From the NCBI GenBank assembly GCA_010279815.1, contig QEOQ01000204.1:1665006-1729005 (forward strand): DNA of 64,000 nucleotides, given 5' to 3'. The notes below the pieces were generated by a model. The model saw nothing but the letters and a program-made list of their open reading frames with translations. It was not told the origin of the DNA and did no database searches. Below, piece after piece: positions 13,202-26,700 of the stretch; the stretch's first letter is position 1; each line of letters starts with the position of its first letter. The position numbers were made by a program, and so were the translations under genes. This DNA comes from Brachionus plicatilis. Taxonomy: Eukaryota; Rotifera; Eurotatoria; Ploima; Brachionidae.

Positions 13202-13289
13202 TCATTTTGAGTGAATATATTTTCACTCAAAAAAATTTTCTTATGAATTTTTTTGACTTTTTTGTGACAATTTTTGATAACCCTCACTA

Positions 13290-13401
13290 AAATCAAAGTT
13301 CAAGTCCGGACTTTAATTTTGGTGCAATTTTCTTGTTACTCGGGCTTTAATAAAAAAAGTTAGAAAAGCAATATGTAATATGGGACTTTAAAACAACTCT
13401 G
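13290..13401. mobile_element. Relic of the aagtc-rich TIR MITE family
   Basis: The right end gggactttaaaacaactctg matches the terminus of the MITEs at 19533, 44216 and 59966. The interior has the typical caagtccggacttt motif. The left end is degenerate and no target-site duplication is visible. Confidence 0.45.
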
Positions 13402-13626
13402 AGTTTATCCTATAATTTCAACTAAGCTTTCAATTTGAATAAATTGAATAAATTTGAATTTTTTGTAGCTAATTAAAAATCTTATCAAAAACTAGAGCAT
13501 TAAATTTTTTTACATGAAAATATCTCGGTTCTAAGTACTCGTAGTGGTGTGTAAAAAGTCAGTATACAAAAACAAAAAAAAAATTTATTGTACACTTTAT
13601 TATTCACATCAAATCAAAGGTCAAAA

Positions 13627-13819
13627 NNNNNNNNNNNNNNNNNNNNNNNNNNNNNNNNNNNNNNNNNNNNNNNNNNNNNNNNNNNNNNNNNNNNNNNNNN
13701 NNNNNNNNNNNNNNNNNNNNNNNNNNNNNNNNNNNNNNNNNNNNNNNNNNNNNNNNNNNNNNNNNNNNNNNNNNNNNNNNNNNNNNNNNNNNNNNNNNNN
13801 NNNNNNNNNNNNNNNNNNN
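13627..13819. other. Assembly gap (run of N)
   Basis: Unknown bases just upstream of the MAGI first exon, so its promoter and any 5' UTR exon cannot be read. ORFs spanning the Ns are artefacts. Confidence 0.99.
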
Positions 13820-13945
13820 ACAATCGAAAAAAAAAAAAAAATTTTTTTAATCTCAATCAACTGTTAATTAGCTAATCAGTGAACTTGTATGATGAGAACA
13901 CTTTTATTCGTGTGAAGCCAGCCAGTTTGATTTGAAACGCCAACA

Positions 13946-14723
13946 ATGAGTTCCAGCCATCAAGCGCAAACATCGCCGGGCGTCTCGTCCAACTCGTCGT
14001 CCATGTCGAACTCGTCGCTGTCGGGCTCGAGCAACCACTGGTCGCAAAAAAAGCACGAGTCCGTGCTCGACTTTTCCAAGCTTAGTCAGATCGACCTGGA
14101 AAAGCTGCTGCTCACAAGACTGCAGGGCGGCTCCGAGAACGGCCAGTTCGTCTACTTGAGCAGCGAGTTCGAGCCGGCCTATCTCAACTTCTCGACCAAC
14201 TCGAGACTGGCGCCCAACGAGATCGTGCTCGAGATACAATCGAACAAAATATCCGGCTACACTCTGTTCGACTGCATCGACCTGCTCGGCAAGCTGTACA
14301 AGTCGAACAAAGCGATCACGTTCCGCTCTGTCAGATACATAAGCCAACATTTGCAGCACGACCTGCGTCCCTATTTGGACGCCCGATTTCACAAGGGCTC
14401 CATCGACTATGACCTGCAGCAGACAATAAGGGAAAATGTGTACATGCGGACTGTGCCGTGCACTACGCGGCTGCCGCGCACCGGCGAAATAAACGGCCAG
14501 GACTACATTTTTTTGAGCGACGAACAGTTTTTGGAACTCGAGCAAAGCGGAGAGCTGCTCGAGTACGGTGTCTACAATGGCCACTATTATGGCACCCCCA
14601 AGCCGCCCAGACGAGCCATCAACCTGTTGTCTACCTGTAGCAGTCAGCTTCAATCGCCCAAAATTAGCGATATCAACTCAAAACGAAACCAGTCGCTCAA
14701 CTTGATGCACAACAATGTCCAAG
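13946..14723 (+). CDS. MAGI: MAGI exon 1: Ser-rich N-terminus, PDZ0-like and GK-like domains
   Basis: The exon is markedly GC-richer than its surroundings. After a Ser-rich leader (residues 1-35) comes a divergent PDZ0 segment. The GK-like domain follows, with RFHKGSIDYDLQQ, YMRTVPCTTRLPR, GEINGQDYIFLS and GHYYGTPKPP. These are close to diagnostic for MAGI proteins, whose GK domain is truncated, lacks the ATP-binding P-loop and is not an enzyme. The exon ends in phase 1 before gtatga. Confidence 0.93.
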
Positions 14724-17700
14724 GTATGATTTTTTTTTCTTTTCTATGAACGGGTCTGTTTTGTTATTTTAGGAAAAATAAGCGAAAAAAAGACTTAATA
14801 TTTTTTGTAAAATTTTTTTTTTTTTTTTTGACGCTTTTTCTCAACAATTTCAATTATTTTTGAAATTTTATTTTTTTTTAGTCTTTTAGAGAATGGTGAA
14901 AAATGAATGAATGTTCAGTTAGTTAGATTTTTTGGGTCTGGTCAAAAAAGTTTGACCACCTGATCACATAATTTACTTTAACCAAAATCTTCAGTAAAAA
15001 ATATGAACACATAATCTTGAAATTGACTATTAAAATTATCATAGTCGATTTTATGAACAAAAAAAAATTATTTTCCCAAAGCAAAAAATATTTTTTTTTT
15101 TTTTGGAATTTTTGAGTAAATTTTGAGATTAATTTTATTACATATTTCATTTGATACAAATTATTTTTATGAAATTTTTTTCTATTCAAAAATAAATTGA
15201 TTTAAATGAAGCTCCTTAAAAAAGAAATTCAAATGCTTCCCATATTTGATAGAAGCTTTCTTCTTAAAAAAAAAACAAAAACTAAGTTGAATTTAATTCT
15301 GCCATTTTATTTTCTCTCCAATTCAATTAGTTAATTTTTTCAGATAGATAGAAAAACAAAAATTAAATGATTTGTTTATATGCAGCTCTTTAAGATCGAA
15401 CCTTTAAATGAGCTAAAAATGTTGATGAACATTGGATTTTTGTACCCAGAAAGTCCATCTATTTTTTAATTGAAAAAAATTTCATAAAAATAATTTGTAT
15501 CTAATGAAATATGTAATAAAATTGGTCTCAAAATTGACTCAGATATTTCAGAAAAAAAATATTTTTTTTTGTTCATAAAATTGGCTATGAAAATTTTAAT
15601 AGTCAATTTCAAGATTATGTGTTCATATTTTTACTGAAGATTTTTTTAAAGTAAATTTTGTGATCAGGTGGTCAAACTTTTGACCAGACCCGATTTTTTT
15701 TCCACAGAATAATTATTTCCCAGTCAACAAAATTTTTGAGAATTTTTGTAGGCTCTTTAAAGATTTTTTTGAAGTATTTATAAAGGGTTTTGATCTTTAA
15801 TTTATCTACAGAGAATTTTAAAGAATAATTTAATGAAAATCTCCTCTAATTCTTTAATCTATTATTTAACAAAAAACAAATCGAACAAAACATAAAAACA
15901 AAAGTTTTAGATTGCAAAATTTATTTTAGTTTAAGTCAAAAACTCGCTCTGTAAAATTTATCAGCTGATAAAAATATTGTGTTCGCAAGAACTCTGCAAA
16001 AAAGAATATGAATTGATAAATCATTAAAATTATATTGCAGTTTTTTTAAAGGAAAAAAAATGACTAATACAACCTTTGGATCAGCTGATTAATTTTTAGG
16101 GACTTAAACAGACTTGTTTATAAGTCACAGTTTTAAGTCCAAGTCACAAAAATTTAAGTCAAAGTAATGACTCGCTCAAAAATTTTTATCAATACCTGCT
16201 TCATCAGGACCAGTTGAAAGAATTTTTTTCTAAATCTGGTTACATTAACAGACCACATAGGTCAAGATTTACAGCCAGGAATTTGGAAGCAACTACTTTA
16301 TTGGTATTAAATATGGATTTATTAAATCATTGACTTGAATTAAAAAAAAAATTTAAACTTGTGACTTATAAACAAGTTTGATCTTGAACTAAAAAAGTTG
16401 TTACAATTTAAAACTTTTGTTTTTATTTTTGTTCAGAAACCACGGTGCCGAGTTATGTAGTTTGATAAAAAGAAAAAAAACCTTCAATTTTTAGTTAACT
16501 GCGCTATTTATTTTGATTTAATTAACCCATTTCATTAGAAGTAAAAATAAAAATTGGAAGAAAAAAAAAAATTATTAAAATTATTACAATTGTAAGAAAA
16601 TGAAGGGAAAAAGCTTTTGAAGAATAAAAAAAAATCTTTGTAGTATAAACAAAATTTTATTTATTTTAGTATATAAAAACAAATTATTATAGCATAAAGA
16701 GTCAATTAAATTTGAACTATGAAATAAAATATATCTCTTAGAATATATTTCAAACAACATAAGTTAACAAAAGTTTAAAAAAAATCAATCAAATTCTAAA
16801 GCGGTTCTTACTTTAGGTGGACGACCTGGTTTCGTTTTTGCTGGTTTATTTAAATCAACTACGTCATCCTCTACTTTCCTTTTTCTTTGACTTCAACGAC
16901 CTTTTTTTCCTTTAGCCTAATTTTCAGCACTTATTTCTAGTTGGCATTCGTTACATCTAAGAGTCTGTGAACCGTCAACTTTTGATATGTTTCGATGTGA
17001 ATGGTTCCTGAAAAATGCTTCAAGTTCAGTTTTATTGGTAAATACCTTAACTTTATGCCATTCTCACTTATTTTTGGCATTTTTAATTTTTTCTAAAATT
17101 ACTTTAGAAAAAATAATATCTATAATGCAATTTTTTTATACTTTAGTTTCAAATGTTATACTTAAAAAAGAAAAATAAATTTATGCTTCATTTTATTTTC
17201 TTATTCTTTAAAGTTTTTATTTATTCTATATTTATTTTTATTCGTCAAAAGCCATAGTCCGAAAATGAAGAGGAAAATAGTAAGACTTAGTGGACTTCAA
17301 GTTATGAAATTCATTTAGGCCTTTTTAATTTAAGTTTTCAGGCACATTTTGAATGACTTTGATGAACAGATATTTACGTTTTGTCTAATGCACTCAAAAA
17401 TACTAGACATATTCATAGAATTTTCAAAAATAAAGAAGAATGATCCAAAAAATTTTATCATTTTTTCAGAATAATGATTTCAAAGTGTGCTAATTCATTA
17501 ACTAAAATACTCAATTTGTCTTTTTTATTTTTCTTTTACATTAAATTATTTTGAATTTAAAAATTTTTTAAATTTGATTTTTTTAATCTGAAAGAGCTTT
17601 TTAACCTTGGTACTTCTCTACAGTCTGTATTTTGATCTCCAAACCAATATTCAAAATTCACCATTGAAATCTAGAGATAATTTTTCTTTGAATTTGTCTT

Positions 17701-20700
17701 TTTTTTGATAAAAGAGTTTTTGATAAAACGTGGTAGTGCCGTGATTAGGATTGGTGGACCGGTTCCGAAAAGAGTATTTTAGGAGCAAAAATTAAGCTTT
17801 TAAATGAATGAAAAAACTTTTAAATTTTAAATTGCCATTTATTTGGAATTTTTTTTTTAAACTTTTAAATAACTTAAATTTTGTACTAAAATTGAATAAA
17901 AAAATTTATTATTAAAATTAGTCGAAATTGTTTAAAAGTCACATGTCAAAGTCACTTAAGTTAAAATCAAAGTGCGGGCTTTGACTTTAACTTAGGACTT
18001 AAAAACAACTCTGAGCTATTAAATCTTATTAAATAAAATAGAATTTTCTTCAAGATTTTGTGTTTATTGGTTATTTAGAGTAGTTCAGAGTTAAATATGT
18101 ACTTTATTCTTCGACGTGACATCAAATAAATCTAGACAAATTCTAAAAAAAATTATACCAAGCAAATAGTGGATTATGATCTTTCTATGATAATACATTT
18201 TCAACCCAAATATTGAGGATAAAAAATTTTTAGATATTGTTAGATTCTGTTCGAAAATTTCAAATTTAACATGAATGTATTTTTTTAGGGTTTGATGGTG
18301 TAAGCTTTGTTTTAAAATCAACTAAAAAATTCAGTAAAAAATAAGCTTAATTCAATTATTTTCTCTATTTGTCAAAATGGTTTTAATCAAAATATTTTAA
18401 ATTTTGATAAATTAATTTCTGGTTGGTTTAAATTTTATGCAAAAAACAGTAAAAAATAGATAAAAAATTACGTATTTTCTATGAGTTGAGATAGTGCAGC
18501 ATTGGTCTTTAAAAAACTGCTTCATCCAAAGACAATTGGCTCCATAAACCTTCCAAATTTTAAAGGAATCTGGTTTCTTTTTTTTCAGGTCTAGTGAATT
18601 TTTCAATTTATTTTTAAAAGTTAGGGAAATTTATTGTCAAAGTTCAATAAAATGCATTACTAATTTAAAGCCATCTTTTTAAAATCCCCAAATACTTCAT
18701 TTAATAATAGAAGATAGATTTTTATTAAGTAATTATTCAACTTAAATCAACATCAAATTTAAGAATATAATAATATATGCTTTGTTTGAAGACTAGTTCC
18801 TACATTTATAAATTAATCAAATCATTTAAACATAAAGAGATAAATCAAAGACTGAAAAAATTAATTAAGTTACATAGCGAATGTGCTAATCAAATAATAA
18901 TTGAAAATTCAAACTTAAAATAAATACAATTTATTAAAAAAAAAAATTAAATTAAATATGGAAACTTTTTTAACTTACAACGCATATCCTTTTATTCAAT
19001 TTATAGCGCTGGATCAAATATAAAATTATAAAAAATGATTTTTTTTACAAAAAAATCTCAAGCTTTATTGCTACATCAAATTTGAAAAACTCGATTTTAA
19101 TACGGAATGTAATGTGGTGTAAGTTAAGAATGTTTTAAAATGGGTAAGATGGTATTTATTGCCTGAGCTGTGTGGCTGCATTATCGAAAAATTGTATTTA
19201 TTTTCGGGCAGTTATCTAAATGGTAGCATCAAATATGTTACTAAATTTGTTCGAATTCTAATTAATTGTTCGATTTTATTTGAGTAAAAAGATATACTTT
19301 TAACTCAATCTATATTGGAGTTATTAGCCTCAAAAATGTAGTATCATTATCTTAAAAGAAAATCTAATATCAAACCCCTTAAGACAAAAGATCCAATTTA
19401 ATTGATACTTCATCAAGTGCTGAATTGTTTGCAGAATTTTTATATGTTATGATTTTATATCTACCAATCCTCATTGGTTTCTTTTGCTAAATTATTTTTT
19501 AAATAAATAAAAAATACATTATATGTTTAATTCAGAGTTTTTTAAAAGTCACAAGTTTCAAGTCAAGTCCAAGTCCGGACTTTTTTTTCAAAAGTCTGAG
19601 CCAAATATTTTTATTTTTATTTTAAAAAAAAAGTCCGAACTTGGACTTTTGAAAAAAAATTAAAATGACTTTTAATGATTTGGACTTTATTTTGGGACTT
19701 TTAGACAACTCTAATTTAATTAAAAAATTTTTCATTGTATTTTTAAAATTATCATTATTTAATTTCAATTAAAGTCAAATGTGATAAAAAAAAGTAAAAA
19801 AAGTTTTATTAAATTCTAAAGCTAAATTTACATCACTGTAATATTTGGCATTCAGAACAGTCTTTTGAACTTAAACTTAAATAGCCTGAATATTATTTAA
19901 TTAAATTAAATTTTTCCCGATTTTTTTCCGATTTTAAAGTTAAATTTTTGTTTTGAAATTCCAATGAGCAATGCCAAAAATTAAATCAGTCATTCTGAAA
20001 TTTTTATGCTAAATTCTGAAATAGAACCTATTTAAAAAAAATCTTCGTTAATTCTTTATGTTAAAAAAATTAATTAATTAATTGCTCGATCTAAAATAAG
20101 GCTTTGGATTTTAAATTTAAAATTTTAGGCCAACATTTTTATTAACTTATCAAAGCTATTGAATTTTTAATTTTTTTTTCAATATGAAAATATATATAAC
20201 AAGATACTTAAATTAATTTTTAAATATTAAATTACACTTATGTATGTAATTTAGCAAGAGCTATTGATTTTACATTCCATGTAAAATTAAACTTCACTTT
20301 ATTTTCTTTTAAAGTTCAAAAATATTCATCTTCTTTAAAATGTTATATTATATTTTATGGTTCATTTTTTTTTTGGCTGTACATTTAAATTAAAATCAAT
20401 ATTTGTGATTTAACTTCACGGAAACAACTTATCTTAAGACTAACCGGTTGCATAATGCTTTCACCAAAAGTGTAATTAGCACAATTTGAATCCTTAATTT
20501 AAACAATTGTTGATAAAAACACGAGAATTAAAGAAAATAGAAAAAAAAATGCTATTTTTAATTAGAACTAACTAGTATAAACAATCAAGCTCCTTTTAAA
20601 ACCCTAATGGAAAATTGCGCAATTGATAATCTTTTGATTGAGTCTAGATCCACAAGCCAAATTGTAAACTAATACCAACAAATCTAGTTCCTTTTTCAAC

Positions 20701-23700
20701 GAAAATTAATTTTGATCTAGAAAAAAAACAATTGTTTCGTCTATGATTATTAAACGACTTTAAATCTAGGACTTTATTTCACTTTAAATTTGTTTTATAA
20801 GTACTTTATTTAAGAGTAAAGTTAAATTTATTGTCAAATTACCTCAAGGCCTAAATAGACCTAGTCCATTCGAATAAAAAAAATTCAACCAAGGTCAGTA
20901 CATACCTTGTCATATCAAATTATTGATTTGGAAAAGACAATTTTCTTTGGGCAGCTGAAGAGCAAGCCTGCACTGATCGACTAAAAGCAAGCATTAATGA
21001 AAATAGCCCTCGGTTTATTAATTCTGATCAGCGTTAATTAAAAAAACATGATTGCCTCCGTAGAGTTGTTTCAATGATATTTATACAAGATCAGACCTGT
21101 GCATTGATTTAATTATTTAAAAAAAAAAATGAAATATTTATTTGCTAAAAATTTGCTAGATAACGAGCACAATCGAGTGCATGAGGATCAGGTCAATCAA
21201 TACGATATTGAGCAATCGCTTGATTACAACGAAAGTGAACAAGCTGAAAAAGACTACTGTGGTGAAAAAGAAAGCGACGCACAGCAGCCCACCAACATAA
21301 AACAATTGATTTCCAATCAGCAAAATTCGCTGAATCGAAACGTCGATCAATTTAACGGTCTGGATACAAACACCAGCATCGAATCAGGTTTTTATCGAAT
21401 TGATACTTTTTGAAAATTCATTTAATTTTTATTTTTTTTTCCAAGGTGTTGAAGTTATTCCTTATGGTTGGGAAAAAGTCGAAGATCCCGAATATGGAAC
21501 TTTTTATATAGAGTAAGCAATTTTTTTTGTTAAATTATATTGTACTCTTTGATTAATATTAATTAAGTGATAGGCAAAAGAGAGAAAGAATATTTCTTTT
21601 TTGATAATTTAATTTAAAGATTATTATAATTTAAAAAAAGGGATAAAAAAAAATTCAATTAAGAGTTACAACATGGTGTTTCATACCATGTTGCTTTTTT
21701 TTGCATATAAAAAATTTTTTCCAGTACCAAAAAGACCAAAAATCTATTGATGTTGATTTTATTAATTTATAACTATTTTTATTTATTTTTTTAAAGAAAC
21801 ATTTTGTTCAATTTTTAGTAAGAAAAAAAAAATTTTTATGAATTTTTTTGTCATCATTAGATTTCGTAGTGATATTTTTTATTTTTTGATTATGTAAATT
21901 TTAATTCAGATTTGAAAAATGCTTGGATGTAAGTTTTTCGAACTGAAACTTAAATTTTCCATCTAAATTCATTCAGCAACTAAAATTTCAAATAAAAATA
22001 TTTATTTTTTAATCAGCTTACGATTTCATAAAAAAACTTTAAAAACGCCATATTTTAATGCAAAATTTTTTGAAAATCATAAGATTTTCAGTAGATTTTG
22101 TGTTAAAATCGAAAATTTAAGCTATTATTTCAAATAATTTAGACCCAAAATTGAATTAGCTTAACATTTTAAGAAAAAAAAGTATAAAAAAACAATATTT
22201 AAAAAATTTTTTTCTAGAATGAATGTTGAATTAAAGTTTAAAAAATATTTTTAAAATAAAAATAAAATTACTCGATTTGAGGGTTTAAATAAAAAGAACT
22301 TTCTGATATTCATAAATTTAAATTACCTTTTAGATTTTTTGATTAAATCCTTAATTTTATCATATTTGCTGAGATTATTCTTTTTTTAAATATTTAGAAC
22401 AGGTTAAATTACGTCTTATTCATCAATCATTGCTATTCTTAATAAAAATTAAAAAAGCGTTTTTGATTTGTTTTTAGTCGAATTCATAATACGAATTAGT
22501 ATTTTTAGTAGACTTAAAATTTAAAATTTATATAAGATAGCTTATTTGTGTATTTTAATTTTATTTTGGATTTTTGCTCACATTTCTACATCTATATTGA
22601 AAAAATTTACATTAAAGGCATCATAAAAATTAGAAAGCAAGCATTTAAGTTTTTAATTCAGATATTAATAAACGGTATCAGTTTGTACTAAAAAGGTGGT
22701 CTTTTAAAAATTGTTTGCTTATTTTTTTTTCATATAATTTAAATATTCGCTTTTACTGCAGCCCCAAGTATTCATTAAACTAAGAAAGTTTTTTATATTT
22801 ATTTAGTGCAATAATTTGTATTTTATTTAGTAACCCTGATTTTGAGGAATTGAATTATTTTAATCACATACTAGTTTTTCGTAGAAGAAGATTTGTCAAT
22901 TTAACTCGTTTAATAGCTTTAATAATAATAACAATTTTTGCTAGAATTCTTTTTAAGACTGTGAAAAAAGGTGGATATAAAATAAAATCAGTGTTGATTC
23001 ATGATAAAGCCACACATAAAAGTAATGATTTAAATAAATTTTAGAAAAATATAGCCATGATAAAAATTGATAATTTTATCTAAAGCTGTTCTAGTTACAA
23101 TAAAAGACATACGATTGCTGTTTGAATATTTATTTGAGTAAGAAAAAGATTCAATAAACATAAAACGAATCTTTAAAAAATATTTTTTGTTTAACATTTT
23201 AAATATAGGTTTTTAAGAGCTTATATAATAAAATAATGAATTAAAAATTTAATGCTTCTTTTAAGAAGTTGTATAACGATGATTTGTATATGTAAAAGTT
23301 TAGTGAATTCCAAAAGTTAGAATAGAGTATTTATTTTATTATTTCGTATCCATAGGATGTACTCAATGAGCTCAATCAAAATTGAATTAATTAAATTAAT
23401 TAATTAAGTTGATTGACGAATGTTAAATTAAAAAATTGACACACTGAATTTTTTAAGAACTAGATTAAATTTTAAAAAATTTACAACAGCCTTGCATTTT
23501 TATTCAATTTCAAAGTCAAATTTCAAATTTAATTGTCAAAAGTATTCTTCGGTCCGATGAGAATATCTTTTGCAAACATATACAAAAGATATATAAAATC
23601 ACATACTATCTTGCAAAAAAAAAATTCTATATTAGAAAATATTTTTTTTTTCTTCCAAAAAAAAAATTTATATTCGAGAGTTTTTGAAAAAAAGCCGAAA

Positions 23701-26700
23701 TTTTACACATTTTTTTGTTTTTTTTTGTATCTAGTCCGATGTAAACCTCTTGTCCCCAAATGAGATATACAAATTTTAAAACTAGAAATAATTCTGAAAA
23801 TATTTTAGTATTTACATTTACAAAATTTTGATTTTTAAGCAAAATAAATTAGTTGAAAAAGAGGGTATATTCGCAATTTTTATTGAAATCATTAATTTTT
23901 TTTAAAGTTAATTTTTTATTAAACATTATTATTATGTAATTATTCATAAAATTTTATTTTCATGTTCAAAAATAGAAAAGAATTTTTTTAAAAAATCTAA
24001 ATAAAAATATAAGTTAAAAAATAAGAATTAATTGCCGGGACCTTAGTTATTTTAGCGGCCAAAAGATCTGTTTTTTAAGTCCGGACTTGGACTTAACACA
24101 ATAAACTTTAAGTCTTTGACTTCTAAACCATTCTGATTTTTTATGTTTTTTCCTTATGCATCGTAAATTCAAAACTTTACAATAAACAAAAAAAACATTT
24201 TTTTTGTAATATAAAAGAACGAACAATTAATTTCGATAAAATTTATAAAATTCTAAAAATAGTTTGTAATAGATGGTACATCAATTTTAAAATCTTGAGC
24301 CTCAAAATAGGTAGATAAACATCAAAATAAACCAAAAAAAATTTATAAATAAATCTTGGTCTTGAAAAGGAACTTTTTCTGACATTCATTGTTCTTTGGT
24401 AGAAATTGTATTTGCCTAACTTGACGTTTGGTACAAACTCAAAATTAACTTTAATGTCCTTAAATAAAGAATTATATAATTTCAAAAAGTAAAAAGTGCA
24501 AATTTTAACTAATTTAAACGTAATTAAATGAACAAAAAGTTTTTTTTTTATTTACAAAAAAAAATTTAATTAGAAATTTAAGCTATTTTAGAATATTTTT
24601 TAAAATACAAATTAAAAAAAACAAAATTATTTTTCTTTTAAAGTCACATAAACAAACAAACCACTTATGAAAATCCATTAATGATACAACAGCAGCAAAA
24701 AATGAAGACATTTAAGCCTGCACAAAATCCGCCAGGCGACAAAGCGCCAATGCGGCCACCAAAAAATCTCTTTTTCACTCAAGACCCCAACCAGCTAAAG
24801 GGAGAATTCATACAAACCTCTCTGCTAAAGACCAACAACGGCTTCGGGTTTACCATAATTGGCGCCAACGAGACCAGCGAAGACTTTCTGCAAATAAAAT
24901 ACATAGTTCCCGACGGTGCTGCGGCACGGGACGGAAAATTACGCCAAGGCGACGTATTAGTCTATGTAAATAACGAGTGTGTATTAGGCTACACTCACCA
25001 GGATGTGGTGGAAATATTTCAGTCAATACCAAAGGGAAATTTTGTTGATCTGGCCGTGTGCCGCGGCTACCCACTGTCCATAGATCCAAACGATCCCAAC
25101 ATTGAGATAATGTCGCTGGCAGCGATTAACCCGGAGAGTCAGGCGCCTTTGGCAGCTGTTGACGAGCTCACCTCAAGCACTCTCATGAACTCATCCAACC
25201 AAAATATAAACCAAAGCGTAAAACAGATTCCGGTCGAGCTAGAGCTCAATCCGCAGAGTCCAACTTACCCTGACGAGTATTACTGTGAAGAATATGATGA
25301 GCTCTTTGTGCCTATAGTCAAAGGTCCCAAAGGATTCGGCTTCACCATAGCCGACGATGCGATCCTGAATCATCAAAAAGTTAAGCAAATACTTGACAAA
25401 GAACGGTGCCTCAACTTGCAGGAAAACGACATTCTGCTCGAAATTAACAGAGTCGATCTAAGAAATATGAACCATAACCAAGTTGTCGAAGTGCTGAAAG
25501 AATGTGTAAAGGGACAGGAGACACTAATCAAGCTTAAAAGACGAAAGTATCAAATCACGCTGCCACAGGCTCCCTCTAGTTCATCATTAGGCAACAATCA
25601 AGAGACTAGTGGTATTTTTTAACTTTTATTTTTATTTAAAAAAAACGGGAGTATATTTAAAAAGCAAGAATAAAATAGCAAGAATCGACAAAAAAAACTC
25701 ATTTTTTTACTCATTTTTTGTTTAATTAAAGATTTTTTGGTAATGTTACTTAGAGACCAAATGAGGAGTTGGAGAGTTTTTAAATTAAGCAGTTTAAGAG
25801 CAAAATTTACTCGAAATTAGAAGATATTTAAGAATTAATCAAATTGGTGTTAAAAAGGGTAGTAATGATTGTTAAAACTCTTTATTTTATTTATTTTATT
25901 TAAAAGATAATTTAGGAAAGGAAAATTTCCAGGGCAGCTCCGAATGTCATAGCCTTCTTTTCAGCCCTCTTTTTAGCAATTTTAATTTTACAAAATTTAG
26001 ATTAATTAAAAAAAAAAAAAAAGAAAAATAAATTAGGAATGTTTTGTTTTTTTTTTTTTTATAATTTGTATTTACATTGTTAAGTAGATTCAGCTATGTA
26101 CTTGGCAGGGAAGGTTAAAATTCTTTGATTACCCGAATTTCTAAACTTTTGCACAGACTTTTATTTTTTAATTTTTAGAGGAAGTTTTTTGATTATAAAT
26201 TTATAAAAAGATAATTTTATTTTTATGCCGAGTGTGATTTATCAAATTGAAGAAAAAAAAACTCAAATTAGTGCTTTTATTTTTTTTCATTTGCTCTCTA
26301 ATATTTGTAAAATTCAATACATAAAAAAAATAATTAATTTCTAAACTTTTGCAACATACTGTTTAATATGATAGTATGACTCTTATTCTTGAAAAATAAT
26401 TAACTTTATTTTGATTGAACACAAATTATTGAATATGTACCTAAATTTTTTACTTTTTTAAATGTGCTATTTTTTTTGGAAAACTAAAATTTACAATAGG
26501 TATAAATTATTATTAATTAAGTAAATTGTGGTCGAGCCAAGGCTCCTTCAGAAAAAAAAATGAAAAAAAAAAGTAAAAAAGTTTCCGCTTGTTACATATA
26601 TTTTGAATACATGGTCAGTTAGCAAATGTTAATAATTGGTTGTTGAGAAGTATAGGAGATTGAAGTTTTCAAGTATTAAGCAAGTTAAGTAAAAAAACTC

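Larger units (their letters stand above)
14724..21159. other. MAGI intron 1, repeat-filled
   Basis: A 6.4-kb intron with a foldback element (14934-15691), MITE copies (16109, 17933, 19533), a decayed minus-strand ORF (16785-17110) and otherwise featureless AT-rich DNA. I looked for an exon encoding the missing first WW domain and saw none. Confidence 0.7.

Noticed and set aside
13544..13875. ORFs running through the N gap
   Set aside because: Unknown bases were read as open; no coding evidence on either side.
13904..14653. 249-codon ORF antisense to MAGI exon 1
   Set aside because: Shadow of the GC-richer sense exon; composition is that of a reverse frame and the sense strand has clear GK-domain motifs.
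16987..17178. 63-codon + strand ORF
   Set aside because: Shadow of the minus-strand decayed ORF with the RCNEC and AT-hook motifs.
22850..23044. 64-codon frame in MAGI intron 3 with a basic and a hydrophobic stretch
   Set aside because: Lys/Ile-rich as expected from AT-rich DNA, opens on TTG, phase and homology do not fit MAGI; probably chance.
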